64,000 nucleotides of DNA from Liminaster sp045576355 (GCA_045576355.1 JAZNGG010000061.1:67244-131243), one strand, 5' to 3'. Counted from the stretch's first letter, positions 17,334-27,369 are shown. Notes: generated by a model from the letters alone, not told the origin. Made by a program: numbers and translations.

Positions 17334-19268
17334 ATGGTAGAAAATCAGAATAATTATTCCGCCGAAAGTATTCAGGTCTTAGAGGGACTTGAGGCAGTTC
17401 GTAAACGTCCTGCGATGTATATCGGTGATATCAGTGACAAGGGTCTTCATCATTTGGTATATGAAGTAGTAGATAACTCCATCGATGAGGCTTTAGCTGG
17501 TTATGCATCTCATATTGAGGTGGTTATTTTGGAAGATAATTCGATAAAAGTTGTAGATAACGGACGAGGTATTCCGGTTGATATGCATGAGAAAGAGCAT
17601 AAATCTGCTCTTGAAGTTGTTCTTACCGTTCTTCATGCCGGAGGAAAGTTTGATAAGGGAACATATAAAGTTTCCGGAGGTCTTCATGGTGTCGGTGTTT
17701 CTTGTGTCAATGCATTGTCAGATTATCTCTGTGCAGAGGTGCGCCGTCAAGGTCATATTTATCGTCAAGAGTTTGCTTTCGGCAAACCTACCAGTCAAGT
17801 TCAGATTGTCGGAGACACCGATGAGACAGGAACAACAGTTGTTTTCCATCCGGATCCGTCCATTTTTACATCGACCGTTTATCAATATGATATATTAGCA
17901 TCTCGTCTTAGAGATCTGGCATATTTGAATGCCGGTATCCATCTGACATTGACTGATGAGCGTGAGCGTCTTGAAGATGGAACTTTTAAGCAGGATGTTT
18001 TCTATTCGACCAATGGTCTTAATGAATTTGTGCAGTGGCTGGATGAAAATCGTGAGCACTTGATACCGGATGTTATTCATTTGAATAAAGAGAGCAATGG
18101 AGTGCCGGTAGAGGTGGCTATGACTTACAACACCTCTTATAGTGAAACGATTTACACGTTTGTCAATAATATCAATACTCACGAGGGCGGTACCCATCTT
18201 GAGGGTTTTCGTTATGCATTAACCTCTACTTTAAAGAACTATGCCACAAAAGAGAAGATGCTGGAAAAGGCTAAAGTAGATGTGAAAGCAGATGACTTCA
18301 GAGAGGGATTGACAGCGGTTATTTCTGTCAAGGTTGCCGAACCACAATTTGAAGGTCAGACTAAAACCCGTTTGGGTAATGTCGAGATTCGTCCTGCAGT
18401 AAGCCAAGCTGTGTCAGCAGCACTCGAGAATTATTTAGAAGAGCACCCCAAAGAGGCTCATTTGATTGTCGAAAAGGTGATTTTGGCTGCACAAGCTCGC
18501 GTGGCAGCTCGTAAGGCACGAGAGGCTGTGCAGAAAAAGACAACATTGACCGGAGGCGGATTGCCCGGTAAATTGTCAGACTGCTCATCTAAGGATCCTG
18601 TAGAATGTGAGATTTTCCTTGTCGAGGGTGACTCTGCCGGTGGAACTGCCAAACAAGGGCGTGATCGTAATTTCCAGGCCATTCTACCTTTGCGTGGAAA
18701 AATCTTAAATGTGGAGAAAGTGCTTATCCATAAAATGCTCGAAAGTGAGGAAATCCAGAATATGTTCCGTGCTTTCCGTGTAAGCCTTCGTGAAGATAAA
18801 ACGTTGGATATTTCCAATCTGCGTTATCATAAAGTTGTTATTATGACCGATGCGGATGTCGATGGTGCTCATATTGCGACATTATTGCTTACGCTCTTCT
18901 TCCGCTATATGCGTCCTTTGATCGAGGAGGGTTATGTATATATCGCTCAAGCACCCCTTTATAAGTGTACAAAGGGTAAGATAGAAGAGTATTGTTGGGA
19001 TGATGCAGCTCGCGAAATGTTTATTATGCGTTATGGGGATGGTCAGGAGAATCAGATTAAAACCCAGCGTTATAAAGGTTTGGGAGAAATGAATGCCGAA
19101 CAACTTTGGGATACTACGATGAATCCTGATCACCGTCATTTGAAACGAGTAAGCATTGAAGATGCTATTAAAGCTGATCAGACATTCTCCATGTTGATGG
19201 GAGAGGAGGTAGCACCGCGTAGAGATTTTATCGTTGCTAATTCGGATATCGCTAATATTGATGCATAA
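17334..19268 (+). CDS. gyrB: DNA gyrase subunit B
   Basis: ATPase subunit of DNA gyrase, which with GyrA introduces negative supercoils. The 644-residue protein has the GHKL ATPase domain (RPAMYIGD; VDNSIDEALAGY; DNGRGIP; GGLHGVGVSCVNALS), the transducer domain (about 225-400), and the TOPRIM domain with Glu431 (EGDSAGGTAKQGRDR) and DADVDG (Asp506/508/510). The C-terminal part ends QRYKGLGEMNAEQLW. The motif QAILPLRGKILNVEK favours GyrB over topoisomerase IV ParE. It has its own promoter and a terminator after it; the partner gyrA is not in the window. Confidence 0.97.
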   Translation: MVENQNNYSAESIQVLEGLEAVRKRPAMYIGDISDKGLHHLVYEVVDNSIDEALAGYASHIEVVILEDNSIKVVDNGRGIPVDMHEKEHKSALEVVLTVLHAGGKFDKGTYKVSGGLHGVGVSCVNALSDYLCAEVRRQGHIYRQEFAFGKPTSQVQIVGDTDETGTTVVFHPDPSIFTSTVYQYDILASRLRDLAYLNAGIHLTLTDERERLEDGTFKQDVFYSTNGLNEFVQWLDENREHLIPDVIHLNKESNGVPVEVAMTYNTSYSETIYTFVNNINTHEGGTHLEGFRYALTSTLKNYATKEKMLEKAKVDVKADDFREGLTAVISVKVAEPQFEGQTKTRLGNVEIRPAVSQAVSAALENYLEEHPKEAHLIVEKVILAAQARVAARKAREAVQKKTTLTGGGLPGKLSDCSSKDPVECEIFLVEGDSAGGTAKQGRDRNFQAILPLRGKILNVEKVLIHKMLESEEIQNMFRAFRVSLREDKTLDISNLRYHKVVIMTDADVDGAHIATLLLTLFFRYMRPLIEEGYVYIAQAPLYKCTKGKIEEYCWDDAAREMFIMRYGDGQENQIKTQRYKGLGEMNAEQLWDTTMNPDHRHLKRVSIEDAIKADQTFSMLMGEEVAPRRDFIVANSDIANIDA

Positions 19269-19360
19269 ATTGTTATCATACTGAAAGGGTGATATTGAGA
19301 TAAAGAGATTGCTATTCAGAATAAGATTAGCAAGAGTCTTAAATCGGGTAACCTAACAAG

Positions 19361-19386
19361 AGAGGCTGCGTTTGCAGCCTCTTTTT
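19361..19386 (+). terminator. gyrB terminator
   Basis: gaggctgc-gttt-gcagcctc hairpin followed by five T. It lies 93 bp after the gyrB stop. Confidence 0.9.
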
Positions 19387-19440
19387 GCATGAATGAAGTT
19401 ATTTCCTATGCTGAAATTTTTTTTTTCACAAGGATTGTGT

Positions 19441-19506
19441 TATCTTCGCAGCAGTCATTTTATATTGGCTTTTTATAGAGAATTAGATGTATTGTCAATA
19501 TTGACA
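19441..19506 (+). promoter_or_regulatory. Promoter region of ribE with a 14-bp palindrome
   Basis: TATCTTCG (19441-19448) is a near-consensus -7 element, placing the transcript start near 19454 and leaving a leader of about 95 nt. Inside the leader tgtcaatattgaca (19493-19506) is a perfect palindrome without a loop, the form of a dimeric protein binding site. No FMN riboswitch core was recognised. Confidence 0.45.
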
Positions 19507-19547
19507 GAGAAACAACGTGTATAATAATTTTAGTTAAAGGCTTAGAT

Positions 19548-20153
19548 ATGTTTTCTGGAATTGTAGAAGAACCGGCTCGTGTTGTAGCTCTCCGTAAAGA
19601 AGGTACTAATTTACACCTTACGATGACATGCTCGTTTGTCTCTGAATTAAAAATTGATCAGAGTATAGCACATAATGGAGTATGTCTTACAGTGGTAGAT
19701 ATAAAAGATGATACTTATACAGTGACTGCCATGCAGGAGACATTGTTGCGTTCTAACCTTGGGAAATTGCAGGTCGGTGATTGGGTCAATTTGGAGAGGA
19801 GTATGCTGATGAATGGACGTCTGGATGGACATATTGTCCAGGGACATGTGGATTGTGTCGCTCATTGTACTCAAGTGGAGGACGTTGATGGCAGTCATTA
19901 TTATACATTCGTTTATGATATTTCTCCAGAATTAGTGCGACAGGGGTATATTACTGTCGAAAAGGGGTCGATCACAGTCAATGGTGTGAGTCTGACTGTA
20001 TGTGATTCGCAAAAAGATTCTTTTCGTGTAGCCATAATTCCTTATACTTATGAACATACGAACTTTTGCCGTATAGAGGTGGGGACGATCGTAAATTTGG
20101 AATTTGATATTATCGGAAAGTATATCAGCAAGATCAATAGTTATAACCAGTAA
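19548..20153 (+). CDS. ribE: Riboflavin synthase, alpha chain
   Basis: Dismutates two 6,7-dimethyl-8-ribityllumazine molecules to riboflavin. The 201-residue protein shows the two-barrel lumazine-binding repeat: the first copy starts MFSGIVEEPARVV and contains HNGVCLTVVDI and GHIVQGHVDC; the second contains GSITVNGVSLTVCD and IPYTYEHTNF. The start MFSGIVE matches the family N terminus. The gene for lumazine synthase (ribH) is at 36.3 kb on the other strand, so the last two steps are not in one operon. lgt follows after 5 bp. Confidence 0.96.
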   Translation: MFSGIVEEPARVVALRKEGTNLHLTMTCSFVSELKIDQSIAHNGVCLTVVDIKDDTYTVTAMQETLLRSNLGKLQVGDWVNLERSMLMNGRLDGHIVQGHVDCVAHCTQVEDVDGSHYYTFVYDISPELVRQGYITVEKGSITVNGVSLTVCDSQKDSFRVAIIPYTYEHTNFCRIEVGTIVNLEFDIIGKYISKINSYNQ

Positions 20154-20158
20154 TCGAT

Positions 20159-21025
20159 ATGTTGCCTTTTAATATTGTAACATGGACGGCAGATCCGACC
20201 TTGTTTACCATTGACTTGGGATTTTTTGAATTTCAGTTGAGATGGTATCCTTTGATGTTTCTCATTGGATTTGCTTTAGGTATTTGGATCATGGAAAGAA
20301 TCTATGCGCGAGAGGGTTTGAATCCAGAGCGAGTGTATAAACTTTTCATTTATACTTTTATAGGAACCGTGGTCGGAGCCCGATTGGGACATTGTCTTTT
20401 TTATGATCCTTCTTATTATTTAGCACATCCGATAGAGATATTAAAAACCTATAAAGGAGGATTGGCAAGCCATGGTGGTACGATAGGAGTAGTTTTAGCG
20501 GTATTGTTATATGCAAAGAAAGATCATGTTGGCAAATTGTGGATATTAGATCGACTTGCAATTGCTGTTGCTCCTGTCGCAGCGTTGATACGTATGGGAA
20601 ATTTATTTAATCATGAAATATATGGATATGAGACTGCTTTACCCTGGGGATTCCGTTTTATTGAGAATATCCATCAGTGGGAGCGTGGAGCCGAACCAAT
20701 TTTCACTGCTCCATCTCATCCTACTCAAATTTATGAGGCATTAGCATATCTTGTTATTTTTGCATTCCTTTTGTGGTTATATTTCCGAACAGATAGCCCC
20801 AAACGTTCCGGATTATTGTTAGGTGTCTTTATGTTAGGTGTTTTCGGATCTCGATTCTTGATAGAGTATGTAAAAAATGTACAAGAAGACTTTGAAGAGG
20901 GAATGTTGCTCGATATGGGACAAATATTAAGTATCCCATTCATCATTTGGGGAGCCTGGTTGATTGTTCGTGCCTTAAAACGACCTTTACAAGAGGAGAA
21001 TAAGAGACCTCAACCGCGGATATAG
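20159..21025 (+). CDS. lgt: Prolipoprotein diacylglyceryl transferase
   Basis: Inner-membrane enzyme that moves diacylglycerol from phosphatidylglycerol to the lipobox Cys of prolipoproteins, the first step for the many lipoproteins of this genome. The 288-residue protein has about seven membrane helices. Diagnostic motifs are RWYPLMFLIGF, GGLASHGGTIG (conserved His) and RMGNLFNHEIYG, the family signature region with Arg. It sits 5 bp after ribE and 78 bp before rpe, probably on the ribE transcript. Confidence 0.96.
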   Translation: MLPFNIVTWTADPTLFTIDLGFFEFQLRWYPLMFLIGFALGIWIMERIYAREGLNPERVYKLFIYTFIGTVVGARLGHCLFYDPSYYLAHPIEILKTYKGGLASHGGTIGVVLAVLLYAKKDHVGKLWILDRLAIAVAPVAALIRMGNLFNHEIYGYETALPWGFRFIENIHQWERGAEPIFTAPSHPTQIYEALAYLVIFAFLLWLYFRTDSPKRSGLLLGVFMLGVFGSRFLIEYVKNVQEDFEEGMLLDMGQILSIPFIIWGAWLIVRALKRPLQEENKRPQPRI

Positions 21026-21103
21026 AAATAAGGGTTTTGATACTTGTTATATTTAAATATAGTTATTATTTGGGTTTTGATACATCACTAAAATTCAGAG
21101 TAT

Positions 21104-21751
21104 ATGATACAGGTAGCTCCATCTTTTCTTGCAGTAGATTATGCATATGTCGCTCGTGATATTGAAATGGTAAATCAAAGTGAAGCCGATTGGTTGCACT
21201 ATGATGTCATGGATGGTTCTTTTGTTCCTAATATATCTTTTGGCTTTCCGATTTTGGCTACGTTGAGCAAAATTTCTCAAAAACCAATCGATGTCCACAT
21301 GATGGTGGTTCAGCCGGAGCGTTGGATTTCCCGTATGCGAGATTATGGAGTCAGAATGCTGACGATTCATCAAGAGGCATGTCCTCATCTTCATCGCACT
21401 ATACAACAAATTCATGAGGCTGGGATGTCAGCTGGTGTTGCTATTAATCCGGCTACGTCTATTACTGTTTTAGAAGAGATTATTACAGATGTAGATCTTG
21501 TCTTGAATATGACTGTCAATCCCGGATTTGGAGGACAAAAGTTCATTCCTTCTATGTTGGACAAGGTTGGCCGTCTTAAAGAGTTGATCTTACGTCATGA
21601 CTCGCATGCTCTAATCGAGGTAGATGGTGGAGTTAATCTTGAGACTGGAGCTTTACTGAAAGCTGCCGGAGCAGATATCCTTGTGTCCGGTAATACGATT
21701 TTCAGCAGTGAAGATCCTCTGCAGATGATACATGATCTGAAGTCACTATAA
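21104..21751 (+). CDS. rpe: Ribulose-phosphate 3-epimerase
   Basis: Interconverts ribulose 5-phosphate and xylulose 5-phosphate in the pentose phosphate pathway; also needed downstream of xylose released by the nearby xylan genes. The 215-residue TIM barrel opens IQVAPSFLAVDYA. Metal-binding residues lie in LHYDVMDGSFVPN (His32, Asp34), PIDVHMMV and IEVDGGVN, and the phosphate site includes NPGFGGQKFI. The gap to comEC is 18 bp. Confidence 0.96.
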   Translation: MIQVAPSFLAVDYAYVARDIEMVNQSEADWLHYDVMDGSFVPNISFGFPILATLSKISQKPIDVHMMVVQPERWISRMRDYGVRMLTIHQEACPHLHRTIQQIHEAGMSAGVAINPATSITVLEEIITDVDLVLNMTVNPGFGGQKFIPSMLDKVGRLKELILRHDSHALIEVDGGVNLETGALLKAAGADILVSGNTIFSSEDPLQMIHDLKSL

Positions 21752-21769
21752 AATCAAATTTTATTTGTT

Positions 21770-23353
21770 ATGTTTCCTATACCCGCTATCATGCGCCTAT
21801 TGTTTGCTATGATTGCGGGTATTTTATTGGCAGATCTGTTACAATCTGTCTTTCCTCTTTATATCATTGGGATATTAAGTGTAGTGGTGGCAAGTATAGC
21901 TTTTATATTACGTGCCTCCTCTCGTTTTGTGATTCGAGTGCGTAGCCAATTGTGGACCGGAGCAGCTTTGCTTTTGTTTTTTACCGGGGTCGGTTATGTG
22001 AAAACATTATCAGATGTCTCACCCATCGAACACGAGAAAAGGAGAGAGAGAATGCTTTTGGAGGTACAAACTTCTGGGAAACAGAAGCCCAAAACGACTG
22101 CCTATCGAGTAAAGCATACAGATACAGAACGCGAATATATGCTTTACCTACGAGGAGAGCATTCTCTGATGCCCGGCGATATGTTGCGAGCAGATGCTGT
22201 TGTCTATCCCTTGTCAGATACTATTCCATATCATGATTATCTTCATCGTCATGGGATCTCCGGAACACTCTTTGCCAGAAATGCAGAAATAATTGAGAAT
22301 CAAAATGTTTCATTGTTATTACAATTACGACGAACATCTGAAAATATTCGTATGTGGTGCTCTTATCGTTTAGATTATTCTGATGCACCCGATGCTGTAA
22401 AGGCTTTGTGTTTGGGTTGTTTATTTGGAGATAAGTCCGGTTTCTCATCAGATGTTATAGAGGACTTTAGTTATTCGGGGATGAGCCATTTGTTAGCAGT
22501 TTCCGGTCTTCATGTAGGTGTCGTTTTTGCCATTATTAGTTTTATCTTGCTGTTTTTTAAGCGTCTTATCTCCAATGTTTTACTTCGGATAATATCTTTA
22601 ATCTTTCTTTGGGGATATATTCTTTTGGTCGGTTTCCCTCCTTCTGCCATCCGAGCTGCCGTGATGTTTACTTTGATGGTTGTTTCCGGATTACTTCGTC
22701 GAGATTCTTTCGGGTGGCATTCATTGAGTGTCGCTGCTTTGTTTTTGCTGTTATATGATAGCCGTCTATTGTGGGATTTATCTTTTCAGATGAGTTTCTT
22801 GGCTGCTGCGGGTATTTTGTTGGTTCGCCCGGATTTGCATGCATTAGCTCAAATGAAAAACATTCATTATCCCTCTTATGTAAATAAAAAGTCATTAAGA
22901 TGGCGTTGTTTTAGATTGGGCAGATATATAATGGTTTGGCTATATTCTTCTCTATTGGTAACTTTTTCAGCCCAATTATTTACCCTCCCTATAGTCTTAT
23001 ATTATTTTCATCATCTTCCTCTTTTGTCTTTTCTCCCGACATTATTGGTCCTTCCTTTACTGACTCTTTTTCTATTGTTGTTGATATTGTTCTTAGCGAT
23101 TCATTTCTGCATATTCTTTTTCTCAGTTGGGTTATTTTATGATTTTTTTATTGGATTATCAGATTTTTGCTGGATAGGAGTTGAGTATTTGGCTTATTGG
23201 ATTTTATCTGTTGCTCATTGGACACATGATATGGATTTGTTCCTCTTTGGAGATATATTATGGTACCCGGACCAATTAGATGTTTTTTTGATGTATTTGC
23301 TACTTTTCCTCATTGTTTTGTATTGGAGAGTCTATCGTACTCGCTATAATTAA
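21770..23353 (+). CDS. comEC: ComEC/Rec2-family DNA-uptake channel, short form
   Basis: Polytopic inner-membrane protein of 527 residues. The competence domain core is clear: SGMSHLLAVSGLHVGVVFAI (about 237-258), then many helices with VGFPPSAIRAAVMF and LSFQMSFLAAAGIL. ComEC carries single-stranded DNA across the inner membrane. The C-terminal metallo-beta-lactamase domain found in longer homologues is absent, which is frequent in Bacteroidota. An N-terminal OB-like region (about 90-185; YRVKHTDTEREYMLY) is present. No pilus genes are nearby. It follows rpe by 18 bp. Confidence 0.9.
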   Translation: MFPIPAIMRLLFAMIAGILLADLLQSVFPLYIIGILSVVVASIAFILRASSRFVIRVRSQLWTGAALLLFFTGVGYVKTLSDVSPIEHEKRRERMLLEVQTSGKQKPKTTAYRVKHTDTEREYMLYLRGEHSLMPGDMLRADAVVYPLSDTIPYHDYLHRHGISGTLFARNAEIIENQNVSLLLQLRRTSENIRMWCSYRLDYSDAPDAVKALCLGCLFGDKSGFSSDVIEDFSYSGMSHLLAVSGLHVGVVFAIISFILLFFKRLISNVLLRIISLIFLWGYILLVGFPPSAIRAAVMFTLMVVSGLLRRDSFGWHSLSVAALFLLLYDSRLLWDLSFQMSFLAAAGILLVRPDLHALAQMKNIHYPSYVNKKSLRWRCFRLGRYIMVWLYSSLLVTFSAQLFTLPIVLYYFHHLPLLSFLPTLLVLPLLTLFLLLLILFLAIHFCIFFFSVGLFYDFFIGLSDFCWIGVEYLAYWILSVAHWTHDMDLFLFGDILWYPDQLDVFLMYLLLFLIVLYWRVYRTRYN

Positions 23354-23664
23354 TCAAAATTCTCTCATAATTCTAATGATTGGAAATGAATTTTAAGAAA
23401 AGAATTCAGGTTTAACGATTTGATAAATAATAAGATTTGAGATGTCATTGCACGATTGGAAATCTAATAATATGAAACATTTTATTATATAATTGATACA
23501 TTCGATGTGGCTGTTTTTATGTGTATCAAAATATTGAACTTTTTATTATTTGTAATTTCTGAAATATCTTATCTTTGCAATCGTAGTGATATTTAGAGAT
23601 TACTATTTAGATTTCAATTTTTATTTAGTGTTTTGATTTATTATTTAATTATTATAATATCCAT
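23354..23664. promoter_or_regulatory. 311-bp AT-rich gap with promoter of the xylan cluster
   Basis: The useful signal is TTTG (23549-23552), 17-nt spacer, TATCTTTG (23570-23577), which would start transcription near 23583 and give an 80-nt leader to the transporter. The 195 bp before it are AT-rich with no reading frame or hairpin I would defend. Confidence 0.6.
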
Positions 23665-25092
23665 ATGAATTCTTCTACTAATAAAATTTGTGCAACAGAA
23701 CAAGGCTTTTATAAATTGTCTTGGCTACAACGGATCGGCTTCGGTTCAGGAGATTTGGCTCAGAATCTGATTTATCAGACAGTTTCGATGTATTTACTTT
23801 TTTTCTATACAGATGTTTATGGCCTTGATCCGGCTGCTGCCGCTACGATGTTTTTAGTTGTCCGTCTGATAGATGTATTATGGGACCCGTTGGTAGGTGC
23901 TTATGTTGATAAACATACTCCCAGGTTAGGTAAATATAGATCATATTTAGTCTTTGGAGGTATTCCGTTGACAGGTTTGGCTATTTTGTGCTTTTGGGAT
24001 GGTTTTGCTCCCTCATTGATTTATGCATATATTACCTATGTGGTTTTGTCTATGCTTTATACGTTAATCAATGTTCCCTATGGAGCTCTTAATTCCTCAT
24101 TGACACGAGACACAAATGAAATAACCATATTGACTTCAACCCGAATGTTTATGGCTAATGTCGGAGGTTTGGCTGTTTCAGCAGGAGTCCCGATATTGGT
24201 GGCATATTTGGCATTTCATAAGGTAGCTTATGAGACTATAGAAATGGCTTTATTCATGGGTTTAGGTTCATTGCCTGCTTTTATTTTTATGCCCATGGTT
24301 CCTGCTATCAAACGTAAGGTTGGCAAGAAAGGGATGTTTTATATCTTCCTTTCTGTCGCTATTGTTGGAATGGCTATGCTTTATGTCATCAGTAAGATGG
24401 GGACAATCAGTGATAATATTGTTTGGGTTTATGTGGCTCAATTTATTAAGTCCACCGGTGTGATTGTTGCTACCGGTTATATGTGGGCTCTGATTCCGGA
24501 AGTTATTTCGTATGCAGAGTACACAACCGGTCGGCGTATTTCCGGTATTGTCAATGCTTTGACCGGAATCTTTTATAAGGCTGGTATGGCCCTTGGAGGT
24601 GTCGTTCCCGGATTGGTCCTTGCTTATACACAGTATCAGAAAGCCGAAGAGGCTAATGCTATGCCTAAGGATGCGGATGCATGGTTTAATGCAATGTTGA
24701 TTTTTGCATTAACTGGTTTGGCTCTATTAATATTTTGTTTTAGCCAGACGAAAGAGCGCGTTGTAATGGATGAAAAAGAGACTGCCAATGTTAAAGTTAT
24801 GGATCTTTTTACAGAGTTTTTCCGTAATCGCCCGTTACGTATCATTGCACTCTTTTTTATAACAGCCTTTGCTATGATGTCTGTGGGCAATGCTGCTGGA
24901 GCATATTTTATGAATAATTTAGAATTGCAAACTCCATTGGCTCAAGAGGGAATTCGTTGGTTGGTTTGTGTAATCCCGGCATTATTGCTTCTTTTGGCAA
25001 TGTTTATCATTTCCAAATATGAATTAGATGATGCTACGATAGATAAAATCAATCGAGAAATAGAGGCTCGTGCCTCTTCTGAAAAGAAATGA
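23665..25092 (+). CDS. GPH-family sugar:cation symporter, probably for xylo-oligosaccharides
   Basis: A 475-residue protein with 12 predicted membrane helices. The GPH (glycoside-pentoside-hexuronide) signature is present: GSGDLAQNLIYQ near the N terminus, then DVLWDPLVGAYVDKHTPRLGKYRSYL. The likely cargo follows from its neighbours: genes for GH10 xylanase, GH43 and GH67 are read in the same direction over the next 4.4 kb. It would bring xylo-oligosaccharides (or aldouronic acids) into the cytoplasm by cation symport. The annotation of the cargo is inference. No SusC/SusD pair is present in the cluster. Confidence 0.9.
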   Translation: MNSSTNKICATEQGFYKLSWLQRIGFGSGDLAQNLIYQTVSMYLLFFYTDVYGLDPAAAATMFLVVRLIDVLWDPLVGAYVDKHTPRLGKYRSYLVFGGIPLTGLAILCFWDGFAPSLIYAYITYVVLSMLYTLINVPYGALNSSLTRDTNEITILTSTRMFMANVGGLAVSAGVPILVAYLAFHKVAYETIEMALFMGLGSLPAFIFMPMVPAIKRKVGKKGMFYIFLSVAIVGMAMLYVISKMGTISDNIVWVYVAQFIKSTGVIVATGYMWALIPEVISYAEYTTGRRISGIVNALTGIFYKAGMALGGVVPGLVLAYTQYQKAEEANAMPKDADAWFNAMLIFALTGLALLIFCFSQTKERVVMDEKETANVKVMDLFTEFFRNRPLRIIALFFITAFAMMSVGNAAGAYFMNNLELQTPLAQEGIRWLVCVIPALLLLLAMFIISKYELDDATIDKINREIEARASSEKK

Positions 25093-25170
25093 GTTATGTT
25101 ATAATTATTGAATTGAGTCAATAATAAATCGATTAATAGATGTTTTCACTTTTTTATAAAAATAACAATC

Positions 25171-26310
25171 ATGAATATTAGAGGAATATTTATTACGTTA
25201 TGCGCCTTGTGTGTTTCATTTATGGTGTCAGGTCAAGAGGTCCCTACATTAAAAGATGTACCACTGAAAGATGCCTTTGGAGATAGATTCCTTGTTGGAA
25301 CAGCGCTTAATGTCCGTCAAATTTTCGAAAAGGATGCAAAAGGTGCAGCAGTTGCCAAGCATCACTTCAATTCGATTGTTGCCGAAAATTGTATGAAGTG
25401 TGAAGAAATACATCCTCAAGAGAATATTTATAATTGGACAGAGGCTGATCGTTTTGTAAAATTTGGAGAAGATAATGACATGGTTATTATTGGCCATTGT
25501 CTGATTTGGCATTCGCAGTTGGCTCCTTGGTTTTGTAAAGATGATAATGGAGATTTGGTTTCGCCAGAAGTACTACGTAAACGGATGAAAGATCACATAA
25601 CAACGATTGTCCGTCGATATAAAGGTAGGATTTTCGGTTGGGATGTTGTTAATGAGGCGATAGAGGATGATGGAAGTTATAGAAATTCTGATTTCTATCG
25701 TATATTAGGAGAAGAGTATATACCTTTGGCATTCCAATTTGCTCATGAAGCAGACCCCAATGCAGAGCTATATTATAATGATTTCTCAATGGATAAACCC
25801 GGTAAACGAGCAACCGTGGTTAAGTTAGTAAAAGATTTACAGGCTAAAGGTATTCGAATCGATGCTGTCGGAATGCAAAGCCATATGGGATTAGATCATC
25901 CGGAGTTATTTGAGTTTGAGACTAGTCTAAAGGCGTATGCAGAAACAGGAGTAAAAGTGATGATAACCGAATGGGATGTAAGTGCATTGCCCTTGGTGAA
26001 ACGGGGAGCAAATGTCGGTGATAGAGTGGCTTATCGTAAATCTCTTAACCCATATCCTGATGGCTTGCCGGAGAATGTCTCAAAAGAATGGAATGATCGT
26101 ATGACTGAGATTTTTAATATATTCCTGAAGCATTCAGATGTTATTTCTCGTGTAACAGCATGGGGTATTTCGGATGAGGATTCCTGGAAAAATAATTGGC
26201 CGGTAAGAGGGCGTACGGAGTATCCATTGCTTTTTGATCGGGATTATCAGATGAAACCTTTTTTGCAGAAGGCTATTAAAAAGCATGGTAAGAAAAGAAA
26301 AAGTAAATAA
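25171..26310 (+). CDS. GH10 endo-1,4-beta-xylanase
   Basis: A 379-residue protein with a signal peptide (cleavage after VSGQ, residue about 22) and one GH10 TIM barrel. The acid/base is Glu162 (GWDVVNEAI), the nucleophile Glu267 (VMITEWDVSAL), and IGHCLIWHSQLAPWF forms the conserved subsite strand. It cuts the xylan backbone with retention. No carbohydrate-binding module or lipobox is present, so it is probably periplasmic or secreted. It lies 78 bp after the transporter gene; the following GH43 enzyme lacks a signal peptide, so the two act in different compartments. Confidence 0.95.
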   Translation: MNIRGIFITLCALCVSFMVSGQEVPTLKDVPLKDAFGDRFLVGTALNVRQIFEKDAKGAAVAKHHFNSIVAENCMKCEEIHPQENIYNWTEADRFVKFGEDNDMVIIGHCLIWHSQLAPWFCKDDNGDLVSPEVLRKRMKDHITTIVRRYKGRIFGWDVVNEAIEDDGSYRNSDFYRILGEEYIPLAFQFAHEADPNAELYYNDFSMDKPGKRATVVKLVKDLQAKGIRIDAVGMQSHMGLDHPELFEFETSLKAYAETGVKVMITEWDVSALPLVKRGANVGDRVAYRKSLNPYPDGLPENVSKEWNDRMTEIFNIFLKHSDVISRVTAWGISDEDSWKNNWPVRGRTEYPLLFDRDYQMKPFLQKAIKKHGKKRKSK

Positions 26311-26380
26311 TAATTGAGGTTCGTTTATCGATATAAATATGATAAGTAATAATATTAATTGTAATTTAAATATTGTTTAT

Positions 26381-27352
26381 ATGAAAAAAAGATATTTAGT
26401 GCCAGAAGATTATATGGCAGATCCGTCCGTTCATGTTTTTAATGATCGTCTTTATATTTATCCTTCTCATGACAGAGAGAGCGGTATCGAAGAGAATGAT
26501 AATGGAGATCATTTTGATATGAAAGATTATCATGTTTTTTCGACCGAAGACCCTATGGAAGGAGATGTTGTAGATCATGGTGTTGTTCTTGATGTAGATG
26601 ATATCCCGTGGGCAGGTCGGCAATTGTGGGACTGCGATGTGGCGGAAAAAGATGGAAAGTATTATATGTATTTTCCTTTAAAAGATAAGAATGACATTTT
26701 TCGTATTGGTGTTGCAGTAAGTGATAAACCAGAAGGTCCATTTATTCCTAAGAGTGATCCGATAAAGGGTAGTTATAGTATTGATCCCGCTGTTATCAAA
26801 GATGAAGATGGACATTATTATATGTATTTTGGAGGCCTTTGGGGAGGACAATTGCAACGATATCGCGATAATAAAGCCCTCGAATGTGCACGTCTCAACG
26901 AAGATCATGAGCCAGCAATCCCTGCACGTGTGGTTCGTTTGACTGATGATATGTTTGAGTTTGCAGAGGAACCACGTTCGGTTGTAATTTTAGATGAAGA
27001 GGGCAATCCTTTAACTGCTGGTGATAACGACCGCCGTTTTTTTGAGGCCAGCTGGATGCATAAGTATAATGGGAAGTATTATTTTTCATATTCTACCGGT
27101 GACACACATAGACTTTGTTATGCAATCGGTGATAATCCCTATGGACCTTTTACATATCAGGGGGTTATTTTAACACCTGTAATTGGTTGGACCACACATC
27201 ATTCTATTGTTGAGTATAAAGGGAAATGGTATCTTTTCCATCATGATAGTGTTCCATCCGGAGGTAAAACTTGGCTGCGCAGTTTAAAAGTTTGCGAACT
27301 GCAATATGACCAAGAAGGACATATTTTGCCGATAGAGGGTTTGGAACAATAA
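26381..27352 (+). CDS. GH43 beta-xylosidase/alpha-L-arabinofuranosidase, cytoplasmic
   Basis: I place the start at the ATG at 26381 (MKKRYLVPEDYMADPSVHVF); an upstream in-frame ATG at 26339 adds 14 residues without homology. The 323-residue five-bladed propeller has the three GH43 acids: Asp14 (ADPSVHVF, base), Asp135 (SIDPAVI, pKa modulator) and Glu222 (FEASWMHKY, acid). No signal peptide is seen, so it acts on imported oligosaccharides. It inverts configuration at xylose or arabinose residues; which one cannot be told from sequence. A terminator-like hairpin separates it from GH67. Confidence 0.92.
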   Translation: MKKRYLVPEDYMADPSVHVFNDRLYIYPSHDRESGIEENDNGDHFDMKDYHVFSTEDPMEGDVVDHGVVLDVDDIPWAGRQLWDCDVAEKDGKYYMYFPLKDKNDIFRIGVAVSDKPEGPFIPKSDPIKGSYSIDPAVIKDEDGHYYMYFGGLWGGQLQRYRDNKALECARLNEDHEPAIPARVVRLTDDMFEFAEEPRSVVILDEEGNPLTAGDNDRRFFEASWMHKYNGKYYFSYSTGDTHRLCYAIGDNPYGPFTYQGVILTPVIGWTTHHSIVEYKGKWYLFHHDSVPSGGKTWLRSLKVCELQYDQEGHILPIEGLEQ

Positions 27353-27369
27353 TAGGGAAATGATATGAG

